From assembly GCF_003171515.1 (NCBI RefSeq), contig NC_089395.1, positions 1 through 64,000 of the forward strand: DNA of 64,000 nucleotides, written 5' to 3'. The position numbers and the translations under genes are program-made. This DNA is from Pyrenophora tritici-repentis (lineage: Eukaryota; Ascomycota; Dothideomycetes; Pleosporales; Pleosporaceae). The notes beneath the pieces were generated by a model. It worked only from the letters and a program-made list of their open reading frames with translations. It searched no databases and had not been told where the DNA came from. Shown here in pieces: positions 12,601 through 24,030 of this stretch (positions are counted from its first letter, which is position 1; each line of letters opens with the position of its first letter).

Positions 12601-13856
12601 GCACCGGCGCTGCCTTGCTGCTAAACATTAACTCCTCTGTTAATAATCGCCGGCTCTCGCTAGCCAGCCCATGTACCATGCCGCGGAACTGCGCCATGCT
12701 AAAATGCAGCTCTTTGTACAGCAGCTCGTCGCCGTTCGTCCACTCTACATGCCCGCGGGTTGTAGTGTTGTAATGGATCTTCAATCCATACGTCCGCAAA
12801 TCCAACATCCACTGCATGGGGCTATGGCTGCCGCGCACCATGAACCGGTCCATCATCTTCTGCACTAACTGCAAACACCCCTTGGGACGCCGTCGCTGGC
12901 TTGGCCCGCTCTCGTACGCGCTGTCATCTAAGTCGTCGTCTGTCTCATCGCCGCTATCCTCCTCGGGCCCTGACATTTCTAGTCCCTTCTGCACGACCAT
13001 AAACCGAGCGATCTTGATCACCGCCGATAATATCGGCGGGTACTGCTCCGGCCCCTTCCATCCGTCCTCCTTGACGCCCAGCACCGCCAACGCGCACACC
13101 AGCGGGCTGTCATACTCTCTACGGGTGATGCGGTGGTTAAGTAATGCAATGCAAAACTCCAAACACGCTTTCTGTATCTTAGACAACTTCTTAGGCTCGG
13201 GGCCTTCTCCCTGACCTGGCTCTTCCTCAGCTACCTCTATCGCCTCGTCTATGTCGTCCATCATCTCCTCGTCCAGCTCTTCTCTCTCTTCGTCCATATC
13301 CTCGGCTTCATCTTCTTCGTCTCCCTCTATGCTCCGCTTTGCCTGTTCGATTAACACCTCCCATGCCTCTCGCTGCCGGCGCGTAAACCGATACTTGGGG
13401 CTCTTCCACCCGTGCTCTTTCTGTGTGCGTGCAAAAAACATTAACATCTGCTGCCACGGTCGTGTGTGCTTGACAATGGCGTTCTTGTCCATATACGGCT
13501 GTAACGGCTGGAACCGGGTTTGGTGCATCTCTGTGCGAATTGCCTCCAACCGTATAAACACGCCAATCCGGTCAATAATGGATGCCTGGCTGAACCGCGC
13601 CAATCCATCCATGGCTGCCCAAATCGCTGCTTCCACCGGCTCGGCCTGCTGCTCCTGCCTGGCATCTGGCTCTGCCACGGGCTCCTCGATGCACGCTAAC
13701 AAATCCGGCCTCTCCATGCCCACTAGGTACGGCAACCACTGCGTCCGCTCCAGCCATGGGTTCACCTCGTCGCGCTCGCCCTCCTGGATCGTCGTCTGCG
13801 CCCGCTTCTCGATGTCTGCCCACGCCTTGGCCATCTGCTCGCCCACTCGCGCCCAT
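9649..13856 (-). pseudogene. TLH: Telomere-linked RecQ-type helicase, 3' (central and C-terminal) part
   Basis: This is the helicase part of a RecQ-family DNA helicase of the kind found beside fungal telomeres; its role in telomere or subtelomere maintenance is inferred from the family. The nucleotide-binding motif (MPTG then GKS) lies near 11470-11490, a DECH box near 11205, and the motif QESGRAGRDG near 10660. An acidic Glu/Met repeat (10275-10425) and a Gln-rich tail follow. The gene is broken three times. A hAT transposon separates it from its 5' part at 24031-24573. A one-base frameshift lies at the C5 run 12279-12283, and another at the C4 run 11475-11478, inside the Walker A motif. With one target duplication removed and one base restored at each run, the gene would be 4761 nt, exactly 1587 codons, close to known TLH proteins. 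It reads toward the telomere. Confidence 0.88.
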
Positions 13857-13864
13857 GCTGCTGC
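13857..13864. repeat. 8-bp target site duplication of hAT copy 1, left
   Basis: GCTGCTGC here is repeated directly at 24023-24030, immediately outside the other hAT end. An 8-bp duplication is the hallmark of hAT integration. Confidence 0.95.
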
Positions 13865-14674
13865 CAGTGATCGGAATGGTCTGGTCTGGTCTGGTCTGAG
13901 GGTACAGACCAGACCAGACCAGGTGCTTACATAAGGACCGGTCCGACCAGACCGGTCCGACCAACAAGACCGCCAAGAATGAGGCTGAAGCAAAGAAGGA
14001 AGCCGAGGAAATGTGTTTTACTACTGACTGTCAATCTAGTCGTCTTCGTTCTCACTATCCTCGATATCGCTGTTCCCCTCAGCTTGGGGCTTTCCATACC
14101 AGGCCCGGAGACACTCGCACGCTTCTATAATATCTGCCTTCAGCCTACCACGGCGATCGACGATAGTAAGCTTCGCGCTACTAAAAAGACGTTCGCATTC
14201 ATCCGACATAGGCGAGATCGCAAACATGTCTAGAGCGAAGCGAGCGAGATCTCGTTGGGAGTCGTAGCGAGATAGCCAGTACGCAATAGCCTCATTGCAA
14301 CCTGCCTCTTCGTTATGAAGCCGGTCAGTAGAGATGTATTGTTCATACAAATCAGTTGTAGAAACTGGAGCGTCTATTCGAATGCGCTTATGTTCCCGCT
14401 GGCGATCAAATGCTGGGTCAGGATCTCTCTCCTTCCTGGCTGGTGGTGGCAGCATCTCGACAGGGTACCTTCCCTTATACTCTGTCTCCCAGAGATGCTT
14501 CACCGCTAATTGTGCGTTTTCAAACCACCTCTTCTTCTCTTCGTCGCCATGAAGAACCCACTCTTGCCTGAACCATCCCCACTTGCGATATGGATCAAGG
14601 ATTTGAGCCGCATAATATGCCGGTGGAAGGTCAGTATCTTCAGGGAATCGATTTTGCCAATTCAGCTGCTGATT

Positions 14675-16204
14675 ATTATTATTATTATATTTCCATTAGA
14701 GTCCTGTATCAGTCGGTGACTATGTAGGACTTTGGCTAAGCCGTTCTATGTATGTTGTTCAATATGGAGTTTCTATAGGTCTTGTACAATTTGGAGGATA
14801 GTTGCGTAGTCCAATTTCCGAGCTAGTCTTCCGTTGGCGCGGGTGCTAAAGAGCAGTGTGGTGAACAGAAAGAGATGTAACAGCGAGCTCTTTGCGAAAA
14901 GAAATATTGTTTGTAGTTTTATACAGTGTCTGTCTGTTGTTTTGTGTAGGCGTCTGTATATAGGGATCTACAAGAGAGAGAATAGATCTATACATCTAGT
15001 GCCTGGTCGATGTTTTGCTCGTGCGTGTGCTAGTGAAAGCAGGTGCTGGAGCGGTTCGGTATATGGGGTCGGTATATCGAGTCGGTTTAGGGCGTTCGGT
15101 AGAGAGGGTATTTGGTGTAGGCGTCTGTATATAGGGATCTACAAGAGAGAGAATAGATCTATACAGCTATTGCCTAGTCGATGTTTTTGGGCGTTTTGGT
15201 GTAGGCGTCTGTATACAGGGATCTATTATAACCTAACAATAATAGACCTATACAGCTATTGCCTAGTCGATGTTTTGCTCGTGCGTGTGCTAGTGAAAGC
15301 AGGTGCTAGAGCGGTTCGGTATATGGGGTCGGTATATCGAGTCGGTTTAGGGCGTTCGGTGGAGAGGGCGTTTTTGGTGTAGGCGTCTGTATATAGGGAT
15401 CTACAAGAGAGAGAATAGATCTATACAGCTATTGCCTGGTCGATGTTTTGCTCGTGCGTGTGCTAGTGAAAGCAGGTGCTAGAGCGGTTCGGTATATGGG
15501 GTCGGTATATCGAGTCGGTTTAGGGCGTTCGGTAGAGAGGGCGTTTGGTGTAGGCGTCTGTATATAGGGATCTACAAGAGAGAGAATAGATCTATACAGC
15601 TATTGCCTGGTCGATGTTTTGCTCGTGCGTGTGCTAGTGAAAGCAGGTGCTAGAGCGGTTCGGTATATGGGGTCGGTATATCGAGTCGGTTTAGGGCGTT
15701 CGGTGGAGAGGGTATTTGGTGTAGGCGTCTGTATATAGGGATCTACAAGAGAGATAATAGATCTATACATCTAGTGCCTGGTCGGTGTTTTGCTCGTGCG
15801 TGTGCTGGTGACAGCAGGTGCTGGAGCGGTTCGGTATATGGGGTCGGTATATCGAGTTGGTTTAGGGCGTTCGGGTATAGGTAGCATCTAGATATATAGG
15901 CCTATTACTTTGCAGCAATAGAGATATATACCTAAGGAAGAGCCGTTGCTCTGTCGGTTTCGTAGAGGGTGCCTTCGATCGAACATCTAAAATCAGTTGG
16001 CGCACGGGCCATTTGCAGAGATTTCTCTCAACTAAGGCCAGGTAACAACTCTGTCAAAGTTGCAGCGGCCAGCGCGCCCGCCACAACGCCTGCACGCAAA
16101 AGCAGACGTTGGAAACTGATTCTAGGAAGGCATTTCAATGGAATTGAGATGAAAAAAGGGTAATCCAGGACCTTTTTGTCATCTCGAAAAGTTGGTGTTC
16201 GATG
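14675..16204 (-). mobile_element. SINE-like non-autonomous element, copy 1
   Basis: A 1530-bp element on the minus strand, from CATCGAACACCAACTTTTCG at 16204 to a (TAA)n tail at 14675. It is flanked by a 14-bp direct duplication TTCAGCTGCTGATT (14661-14674 and 16205-16218), as made by target-primed reverse transcription. No protein is encoded. The last part of its 3' end (about 14690-14940) resembles the 3' end of the LINE at 30441-30730: both have TCCATTAGAGTCCT next to the tail and TATACAGTGTCT farther in. It therefore probably borrows the LINE's enzyme. The middle is a tandem array (14944-15889). It sits inside the hAT transposase gene. Confidence 0.85.
14944..15889. repeat. Tandem array of about 170-bp units inside SINE-like copy 1
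   Basis: Units start with TGTAGGCGTCTGTATA at 14944, 15116, 15200, 15379, 15548 and 15719. The full period is about 169-172 bp, and one unit is shortened to about 84. Each holds GGGATCTACAAGAGAGA, CTCGTGCGTGTGCTAG and GGGGTCGGTATATCGAG blocks. Open frames through it are by-products of the repeat, with no known domain. Confidence 0.9.
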
Positions 16205-16553
16205 TTCAGCTGCTGATTGTTATAGTACTCAACGCACTTTAACCAAGCAGCATCAGCGCAGCCTTGAAGGTACTTCCATGTAAAGTTGTTATCGTCCTCA
16301 GTGTGGATGTCGTGGTAGTGATCCTTCGTCTCGCTTATCTCCCGGAGAAGGCAGTCCAAAGTTGAAAACCAGTCCGCAAGTGACGTCTTCTTACCTTCAG
16401 AAAGCAAAGTTGCAGCATAGAAGTCTTTGAGAGCGAGTTCAATCTTTTCAAGCTCAAACCAGTGCTGTCCATCAAGCTTAAAGTTCGCGATCCCTACGGA
16501 GCCCTTTCCAGGTACATGACGAGCCGAGAAGAGCTCTAAACGTTCTCGAACAT

Positions 16554-16732
16554 TGTTGCGGTGGAGTGAACAGTGCGCATGTGCGGAGAATTGAAGGATT
16601 GAACTGAGGTTGTATTGTACAAGCTATGGAAAGTTTATGTAGATGGGTGACGTCAACCGTGCTAGTCCCAAATAGGCATCGTTCCATTACAAATGTGAGT
16701 TGCGACTGCAGGAGAGACCCCAAACCGTGACA
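16554..16732 (-). repeat. Copia-1 3' LTR
   Basis: This 179-bp repeat has the same length and nearly the same sequence as 21913-22091 and 63535-63713. A short purine run (GGGGGTG on the element strand) lies just upstream and may be the plus-strand primer. Confidence 0.95.
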
Positions 16733-16786
16733 CACCCCCAGCTGGCGTAGACGCGCAGGCAGGGAGTCAACGACAGCTGAACAGGA

Positions 16787-19700
16787 TCAGTGTATATAGA
16801 TGCCGTCGAGGTCGTCTCCATTAGCTTGACGTAGTCCCCTCAGGCGCTCAGTGATATCCACGAGGCCAAGTTGGCGGACAAACTCCATAAATTTCTGCTT
16901 TGGTAGTACCTTCGTGAGTCCATCAGCAGGCATATGATCAGTAGGTACCCATTTGACGTTAATGCGTGAGGCGGTGACCTCCTGTCGAATCCAGAGCTGG
17001 TGGATGTCGACGTGCTTGATCTTTGTATGAAGCTTATCATGCTCCTTCGTGACAATACCAACAGTCTGCTGGTTGTCGCACCAGATGGTAGGCGTGCAGT
17101 CGAGCGTAAGGTCAATACCAGCGAAGAAGCGCATCCACTCCTCCATCTGCGAGGCTGCGAGGGAAAGTGAGAGCAGTTCAGATTCTGTGGTTGATTTTGT
17201 GACTGTGCGCTGGACAGTAGATTTCCAGTCGATCATGAGTCCTCCAAACTTGAATGCGTACCCCTGAGAGCTGCGGCGCGTCTCAGGCTCGTCAGCATAC
17301 GAGGCGTCGGATGATCCAAAGAAGAGAGGATCGCGATACGTCGGATCGTCGGAGAGATACTCAGCCATGTCTTGCGCGCTAGCAGAGGCTTCAAGAGCGA
17401 GAGCCTTCGTGCTGAGCAGGTAGCGCCAGGTCTGGCGGATCTTCGAGACGTGAGACTGTCCTGGGTTGGTGAGGTGGCAGGCGAAGACGACGTGCGTTCG
17501 AGCGACGTCAGGTCTACCCCAGACAGCAATATATGCAAGGGAACCAACAAGCTGCTGGTAGAGTTTCGTACGAGCAGTATCAGTCTCCTCAGTAGACTGT
17601 GGCATCCAGTTCTCCGTCAGCGGGACGTCTGGAGCCTTGCCCACAGCCTCGATGCTAAATCGAGCGCACACCTTGTCGATGAAAGCGTCTTGGACTAGCC
17701 AGGTTTTGTGCAGAGCTCGATCGCGGACGATGCGAATACCGAGAAACCAGGTAAGGTCCCCCATCGCTTTGATGTTGTATAGGTCTACCAGATCCTTCTC
17801 GAAGGACCGGTGGTGATAGGCGTTTGATCGATGAAACGCCATAACAATGTCGTCAACGTAGACGAATAGGATAAGCCAGCGGCTCGTGTACAAGCAAGGA
17901 AAGCCTTCGACTGGCTTTAGACCTAGCTTGACAAGCTGTCGACGTAGCTCATTGTACCATAAGATTGGTGCCTCCTTCAGGCCGTAGAGGGCGCGGAGCA
18001 CCAGCATGATCTCGCCTTCAATATGGCGGAAGGCCTTAGGTGTTTCAGCGTATAGCTTGCGGTTAGTCTTTGCGTTTAAGAAGGCAGTAGGGACGTCATA
18101 CTGCTTCAATTCGAGATCGAAGTAATTAGCGATTGCGATAAGAGCGCGAAAGTTGCGGATAGCGAGTGTAGCAGCGTACGTATCGTCTATCGGAGCTTGG
18201 AGGTCTCCTCGGACAACGAGTCGAGCCTTAAACCTTGAGAGATATCCATCTCCATCCGTCTTGTACGAGAAGACCCACATCAGCGGCAGGATCTCACTAT
18301 CTGCGGTGGCCTTTGATTGCTCTGTGTGTCCAAAGACGCCTTTGGCACGTAGATCTCGCCATTCAATCTCTATAGCGTGTCGAAATTGATCGCCAAACAT
18401 GTGTGTATTAAGCTGGTTTTCTGACTTCGGTAGAGGCGGCAGCTGTGATTGATGGATCCGTGGTACTTTGTCTGCGCTGGCGGAGGCCCTGTCGCAGAGA
18501 ATCTCGGTTGAGAAAGCTCGCAGGTAATCGACTAGAGGCTCAGGTCCTAGCCTCTCAGCGTAGACCTGTACAGCAAAGTTATTCAGATCTCTTAGCTTTC
18601 GACTTCGCTTGCCAGAGATAATAAGATTCGTGTCGGTTGGGTTAAGATTAACGTCTTGTGGCGCTTTCTCGCCTCGCAGGCGATAGCCCTTAGGAATTAC
18701 ATGTATTGTGTCCTCCTTAGGTTGATTTGATTTGAGTGCGTCGTCAGCCATCTCACCCCCCACCTGGGAGCCTCCAGCCGTCGGAGCTGAGGTCACAGGT
18801 GCTGTTTGGCGACTGTGCTGACGCTGACGAGCGGTCAACAGGTCCTCGATGCTGATATCGTCGTCTTGAGGCATCTCTGGATACTCAAGTAGCTCGATCA
18901 CCTCCTCGATCACTAGCGTAGAGGCGTAGCCGTCTATCCCATCAAAGAAGAGCGTGGGTTCGAATGTGACGTCGCGTGTGACGATAACAGTATCCTTTGT
19001 AGGAAGCCATATGCGGAAGATATTGGTGCCTTGGTAGCCAACAAGGTGGCCGATGAGAGTGCGCGATTCAAGCTTGTCGGCAGCTCTCAGATCGCGGTTG
19101 TAGACGTAGGCGCGACAGCCGATAGGCCTCATATGAGCGACGAGTGGCTTTCGTCCCCATACGATCTCGTACGGTGTCTTCCATCCTAGTGCTTCGGTAG
19201 GTGTGCGGTTAAGGATGTATGCGGCAGTGCGATACATCTCATGCGATAGATTCTTGGGCAGGTGAGCGTGTATACGCATAGCGCGAGCTCGCTGAGTGAG
19301 GACTCCGCCTGCGCGCTCAGTAAGTCCATTCGGCTCCTTTGTACCAGGTGGAGCAGGCTCGTAGAGCATTCCAAGCTCTTCTGTCGTGTTGATCAGATCA
19401 TTTCCAAATCCTTTCTCGTTGTCGCATCGGATGGCGACTACGTCCGCGTCGTACACGCGCTGAATTCGGCGGATTAAGGCCATAAACCAACGAGTAAGTG
19501 TCGGCTTGTCCTTTCGCTTGATTGTGGCTATCTCATGCCACTTTGAGTACTCATCTATAGAGTGTGCGGCGTACTTGCTGCCGTCGATACACTCCTCTCC
19601 CATAGGGATGATGTAGATCAAGTCTATCGCGATTCGATAGAATGGTCGTTGTGCGCGGCTCTCAGCCGGGCGTCTCGAGATGATGTGAGTCATCCGAGCT

Positions 19701-21767
19701 TCGGTGCAGGTCTGGCAGAGACAGTCCATGTGGTCTCCTGTCAATTGGATACCAGTGACGTTCGATTCGAGCTGGTTGACTGCCTTTCGACCTGGGTGGC
19801 CCCAAATCTGATGAGCAGCGCGCCGATCAACGACGTTGGCAGGCTTTGGCGCGTACGACGGGCGATATGATGTCCCAAACGTACTCAGCGGTGAGTGGAG
19901 AAGCGACAGTGGTGGTCGGCGTGATGGCTCTGCATCAATAAGCCAATGTCCTCCATTATATTCGAGTTGCGCGATAACGTTCGATGGTTGGCGCATGTAT
20001 AGGACGTCGCGGCCAGAGTCGAAGTGGATTGACTCTGATCGGCAGCGAGCCAGTCCTAAGACGCTGGTCAGGAAACCTTCGACGTACGCGACGTGCGTCA
20101 GCTCTAGCGTTAGCTGTCCATTTGGTGTATGAGCCAGAGATGTCAACAAGCAAGTCAAGCTGGCTTGATTCTTATCGATTGCAGATCACAGACCATTCTC
20201 TGGGACGTGCCACTGTGCACGAGCCTCTATATTGTCTGTGATCTGCAATCGATAAGAATCAAGCCAGCTTGACTTGCTTGTTGACATCTCTGGTATGAGC
20301 GACGAGTTTCATCGTGCCCCAAGCTGTGATGAGAATACAGCTATTGCCAGCGTTGACAGAGCGGCGTTCTGGATTATCGCTCGTCCTCCTCCAGCCCTTC
20401 CATGCCTCTGTGTTGACGACGTGCGTGTTGGATCCTGGATCGACAATCCATCGGTTGCGTAGTTCAGTCTGAGTAGTGTCATCGACAGCCATTGTTGTGA
20501 GGGCTTCCACAGGCTCAGTGCGAGCGTCAATTGCAATGACAACCTCATTATTATGGCAGACGCGGTTGTGACTGTCGTGGCCGTCGTGAAGAGGCTTGAG
20601 CATTGGGCCAGTCGATATCACGAACGTGTCTGTGTTGGCAGGTGGCTCGCCGTCATCGACTCGCAGTGATCCATTGCTCTGAGGTTGGCGGGTCAACCAC
20701 CTCTCAAGAGCAGCCTTGATGCGCGCATTGATTTTGGAGTCCTTCCGCGCTTCCTCAACCTTGCGTACAGCCTCAGCTGCAGGTTGATAGGTCTTTGGAC
20801 GTGCCGGGTGGCGTGGATTCAGTATGAAGCAGTCAGTGTACCAATGCTGCTTCCCGCAGACGCAGGTAGGTGTTGGCCGTGCGCCGTCACGGTGAGCGCC
20901 ATCACGGTGACCTCGACTAGTTGATGGAGTCTCAGTCGGCTTCGTGATTCCGAGCTCAGCAGCAGAGACTGCCAGGCCAGTAGAGTGAGGCTTTGTGCGG
21001 CGTAGGTATGTGGTCATCTCGGCGACGTACGTCTCAAGAGATGAGATCTCTGCAGTGGTGCCTCGTGCTTCATGTTTGAAGATCTCGCGTAGGCAGGATG
21101 TGGCGTACTCTTGATCGAGTGCCTTGCAAGCGATCAGAAAGTCCTCTTGCGGTCGGTTGCCGTCAGTCTCTGGTAGACTAACCGTCTTGCCCTGAGCGGT
21201 AATGTATGTCCAGTCGGCCAGCCATTGCTCGACCTTCTTCGTGGCTCGTGGAGCAGTCTTGAGAGCGTTGTATTTGTCGGCAAGCTCGCGGCGGCGAGTT
21301 GCGTCGGTTGGGCAAAGGAACTTCTTGAGAGCGACCAGCCGGTCGTAGGGTGTCTCGTGATCCTTGATTAGATGTATGTGGCGTACAGCAATCGTCTTGC
21401 TGATGTCCGTGTTCAGGTCGGCCAGAGCCTTCTTCTGGGTGCGGTACTCGGAGCGGCGGCGCTCCCATCGATCGCATTCCCATCGGTAGGACTCTCGGTC
21501 GTCTGCGGTCAGGTCAGAGAGCCTAGTAGCTCCAGCCTGGTAGTCAATGAGTTGAGGCTCAGGAGCCTCCGCTAGCTCAGGGAGAAGCTCCCTAGCTACG
21601 TCAGGATTGATGTACTGCCAGAGACCGTGGCGGTTGGCAACGTCTCGGCGAATGAACAACCAGGTAAACCAGTCGTCCGGTGTGTTGAGAATGACAGTGA
21701 CACGCGTCACAGCTGGGTCGGACTCAGTAGCCATTGCAGAGGCTGTAGTCGTGTGTGTAAGGATCAA
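16787..21767 (-). pseudogene. Copia-1 gag-pol polyprotein, interrupted by a MITE
   Basis: A single Copia-type polyprotein in the order gag, protease, integrase, reverse transcriptase, RNase H. Seen in order: a short Cys/His knuckle (CVCGKQHWYTDC, about residue 300), a protease site DPGSNTHV (about 440) instead of the common DSGA, the integrase zinc region and DNEKGFGND, the polymerase site YVDDIVMAF (about 1245), and RNase H blocks SSDASYADE and IWCDNQQTVG. The frame runs from 21767 to 20293, is broken by the MITE at 20135-20292, and resumes to 16787. Without the MITE and one duplicated target it is 4815 nt (1604 aa), in frame. No other break is seen, so the MITE alone disables it. Confidence 0.93.
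20135..20292. mobile_element. MITE (hAT-type) inside Copia-1
   Basis: A 158-bp foldback element with long inverted ends starting CAGAGATGTCAACAAGCAAG, flanked by the 8-bp duplication GTATGAGC (20127-20134 and 20293-20300). The other Copia-1 copy lacks it, giving a clean empty site near 61914-61921. It has no coding capacity. The CAGAG ends and 8-bp duplication point to mobilisation by a hAT transposase. Confidence 0.95.
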
Positions 21768-21899
21768 GGCAGAGATCCAGGCAATGTGCGTCGTGGGTGA
21801 ACGCGGTAACAGGTGCGTTGTGGCGAACGCGGTATAGCAACGTGCGACTCGAGCAGAGTGACGATTGCAGCAGCAGGTGAGAACAATCCTAGGTTGCAG

Positions 21900-21912
21900 C
21901 CGGGCTCATAAC
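21900..21912 (-). promoter_or_regulatory. Copia-1 primer binding site (half tRNA-iMet)
   Basis: Directly after the 5' LTR the element strand reads GTTATGAGCCC, the complement of GGGCTCATAAC. That is the anticodon stem-loop (CAT anticodon) of initiator tRNA-Met. Priming by an internally cleaved half of this tRNA is known for Drosophila copia and relatives. Confidence 0.75.
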
Positions 21913-22091
21913 TGTTGCGGTGGAGTGAACAGTGCGCATGTGCGGAGAATTGAAGGATTGAACTGAGGTTGTATTGTACAAGCTATGGAAAGTTTATGTA
22001 GATGGGTGACGTCAACCGTGCTAGTCCCAAATAGGCATCGTTCCATTACAAATGTGAGTTGCGACTGCAGGAGAGACCCCAAACCGTGACA
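21913..22091 (-). repeat. Copia-1 5' LTR
   Basis: A 179-bp LTR with its outer edge at 22091 followed by target duplication AACAT. It carries the start of the element transcript by position. Confidence 0.95.
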
Positions 22092-22248
22092 AACATTTAA
22101 TGCACGTGTAATCGAATAAAACCATGAGTTCCAGCGGGTCGAGTTGTTCTGGATAAGCTCAAGCCCGTCGAATTGCGAAAGATCTCCGCCGATAATAATT
22201 GTAGCAAACTCCTCACGCCGTTGTGGAGTAAGCCTGATGTATCGCACC

Positions 22249-22410
22249 TAGACTCCGCAACAATCAATTCAATCCGGTCACTCTCCTAGACCCACTTACC
22301 TATCTAGGTAGGGCTTAAACTCCTATAGGTAACTACTAGGCTTAAAGCGGTAATCAATCAATCCAATCTGAACCTTCTAGGACCCACTTAATTGATTGTT
22401 GCGGACTGTG
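22249..22410. mobile_element. 162-bp MITE in hAT copy 1 coding region
   Basis: The inverted ends read TAGACTCCGCAACAATCAAT on one side and CACAGTCCGCAACAATCAAT (complement) on the other. The 8-bp duplication is ATCGCACC (22241-22248 and 22411-22418). Two further copies of the same length are at 23819-23980 and 59102-59263. Confidence 0.95.
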
Positions 22411-23818
22411 ATCGCACCAGGTTGTGAAGACGACCCAAACATCCGAACTTCTTCCAGAGCTCTTCCACCTTCGTATAGTCGCCACGTTGATGATGCTTCT
22501 CCAGCTTCGCAAGATACTTCTCACAGTTTCGCCCCATAAGGAACGCCTGGCAACAGAGGTTGATGACATGGCCCAAGCAACGCAGCCGGCGATGACGACG
22601 TTGTTTTGACTTCATCCATGGGCAGAGATCCTTGAGTATAAACTCAACAGCGGTATCATTTGCCGAGGCATTATCCAGCATAAAGTATCCAATCTGATCT
22701 CCGCTAATGTCGTATTCTTCCAGCAATTCAAGGACCACCGATCCAAGATTCTCTCCAGTATGTTCGCCGTATATACGTCGCATACCTAAAGCGGTAACAC
22801 GTCGCATGCCGGTAGTATCAATCCACATAGCGACGACGCCTAGGATAGCGTAAGGGTTTGGTGAAGTCCAGAGATCAAAGGAGATAGAGATCCTACTCCG
22901 TGAATGGTGTAGGTCCTCCCTAAGCTGTTGCTTCTTCGATATGAATGCATTCATTACCCAGCTTCGGATAGTCTTCGCAGCCTTCGGGAGGTGGTTGAGT
23001 AGTGCCGGATTTAAAAAGAGGAGTAGTTCACGAAAGTACTGGTTCTCTAATTGAAAGAAGGCGATATGGCAGTACACAATCCAACGAATTCGAAGCTCTT
23101 TAAACTTCTCTACTGACTCCTTCCAGAAAAAGATGCTGGAAGCAGCCCCATCCTTTTGCTGGTCGATTATAGACTTCCGTACAGAACCCTTTCGCTTGAT
23201 GCCACTCTGGGGATCAATCTGGTGCTTCTGTTCCAGGTGATTCCGGATCCTAGAAGTGCCATTGATGACAAACAACTCTTGCTTGCTCTTCCCAACCCTG
23301 CACTCATGGCAGTAATACACCTCTTTCTTATCGCTATCTCGAATGTATTGGAGTCCGTACTTCCAGATGTGTGATGTACCTTGACGGAAATCCTTCCTTG
23401 CAATTATTGCACGTTTCACGTACGTGATACCGCCCTGCACGAACTCATCTGGAGATTCGTGATATTGAATAGGAGTGGGTGATAGTATAGGGGTGGGTGA
23501 TGACGTGGGGATAGGAGATGGAGTAAGAGACGTTAAATCTAGTCTTATAATATTCGATGGGGACGGTGAGGTTGGTGTTGAAGGCTCCATAACAATAGTA
23601 TATAAGTAGGTTGTTAAGGACTTGATTGTTCTATGTAAGTAGAAGACTTACCTTGATCTTAATGACTCATATTGTGCTAAATTTTCTGGCTAGATTAGTC
23701 TAAGATCTAGTCACGTGGACCTATTTATAGCCGGACCGGTCCGATCATCTAGACCGGTCCGACCACGGTCTCAAAAAATCGCCAGACCAGACCAAGTCTT
23801 GGCGGTCTAGACCAGACC

Positions 23819-23980
23819 CACAGTCCGCAACAATCAATTAAGTGGGTCCTAGAAGGTTCAGATTGGATTGATTGATTACCGCTTTAAGCCTAGTAGTTAC
23901 CTATAGGAGTTTAAGCCCTACCTAGATAGGTAAGTGGGTCTAGGAGAGTGACCGGATTGAATTGATTGTTGCGGAGTCTA
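23819..23980. mobile_element. 162-bp MITE in the hAT copy 1 terminal region
   Basis: The same family as 22249-22410 in opposite orientation, with 8-bp duplication ACCAGACC (23811-23818 and 23981-23988). It lies in the subterminal repeat region of hAT copy 1; the matching place in hAT copy 2 (near 57446) is empty. Confidence 0.95.
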
Positions 23981-24030
23981 ACCAGACCAAGACCAAGTCA
24001 GACCAGACCATTCCGATCACTGGCTGCTGC

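Larger units (their letters stand above)
16554..22091 (-). mobile_element. Copia-1 LTR retrotransposon, complete but MITE-interrupted
   Basis: Two 179-bp LTRs (16554-16732 and 21913-22091) bound the element. On the element strand each starts TGTCACGG and ends CGCAACA. The 5-bp target duplication AACAT lies outside both (16549-16553 and 22092-22096), interrupting the hAT transposase frame. Next to the 5' LTR is a primer site complementary to the initiator tRNA-Met anticodon arm. The internal region holds one gag-pol frame broken by a 158-bp MITE. A truncated, nearly identical copy is at 60548-63713. Confidence 0.96.
14036..23590 (-). pseudogene. hAT transposase, copy 1, interrupted
   Basis: This encodes a hAT-superfamily transposase, which cuts and inserts the element. 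The frame starts at 23590 and ends at 14036. Coding pieces are 23590-22411, 22240-22092, 16548-16205 and 14660-14036; with each insertion and one duplicated target removed they sum to 2298 nt (765 aa), exactly the length in copy 2. The N-terminal third has a BED-type zinc finger (CHEC, then HLEQKH). The C-terminal end has the hAT dimerisation block (ISPMSDECERLFS). Interruptions are a MITE, Copia-1 and a SINE-like element, so this copy cannot make the protein. A TATA-like CTATTTATAG (complement of the promoter) lies near 23725. Confidence 0.92.
13865..24022 (-). mobile_element. hAT DNA transposon copy 1, with nested insertions
   Basis: The element runs between inverted ends CAGTGATCGGAATGGTCTGG and its complement, inside the helicase gene, flanked by GCTGCTGC. 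Subterminal GGTCTGGTCT and ACCGGTCCGACC motifs are repeated at both ends (13870-13970 and 23735-24010) and are likely transposase binding sites by analogy with other hAT elements. Of its 10.2 kb about 3.1 kb is hAT. The rest is nested: a SINE-like element (14675-16204), Copia-1 (16554-22091) and MITEs (22249-22410 and 23819-23980). It is nearly identical to the copy at 57415-60547, so both moved or were duplicated recently. Confidence 0.95.

Noticed and set aside
14834..15382. 182-residue frame in the SINE-like element
   Set aside because: It repeats with each 170-bp unit (CRRLYIGIYKRENRS motif) and changes frame with unit length; no known domain.
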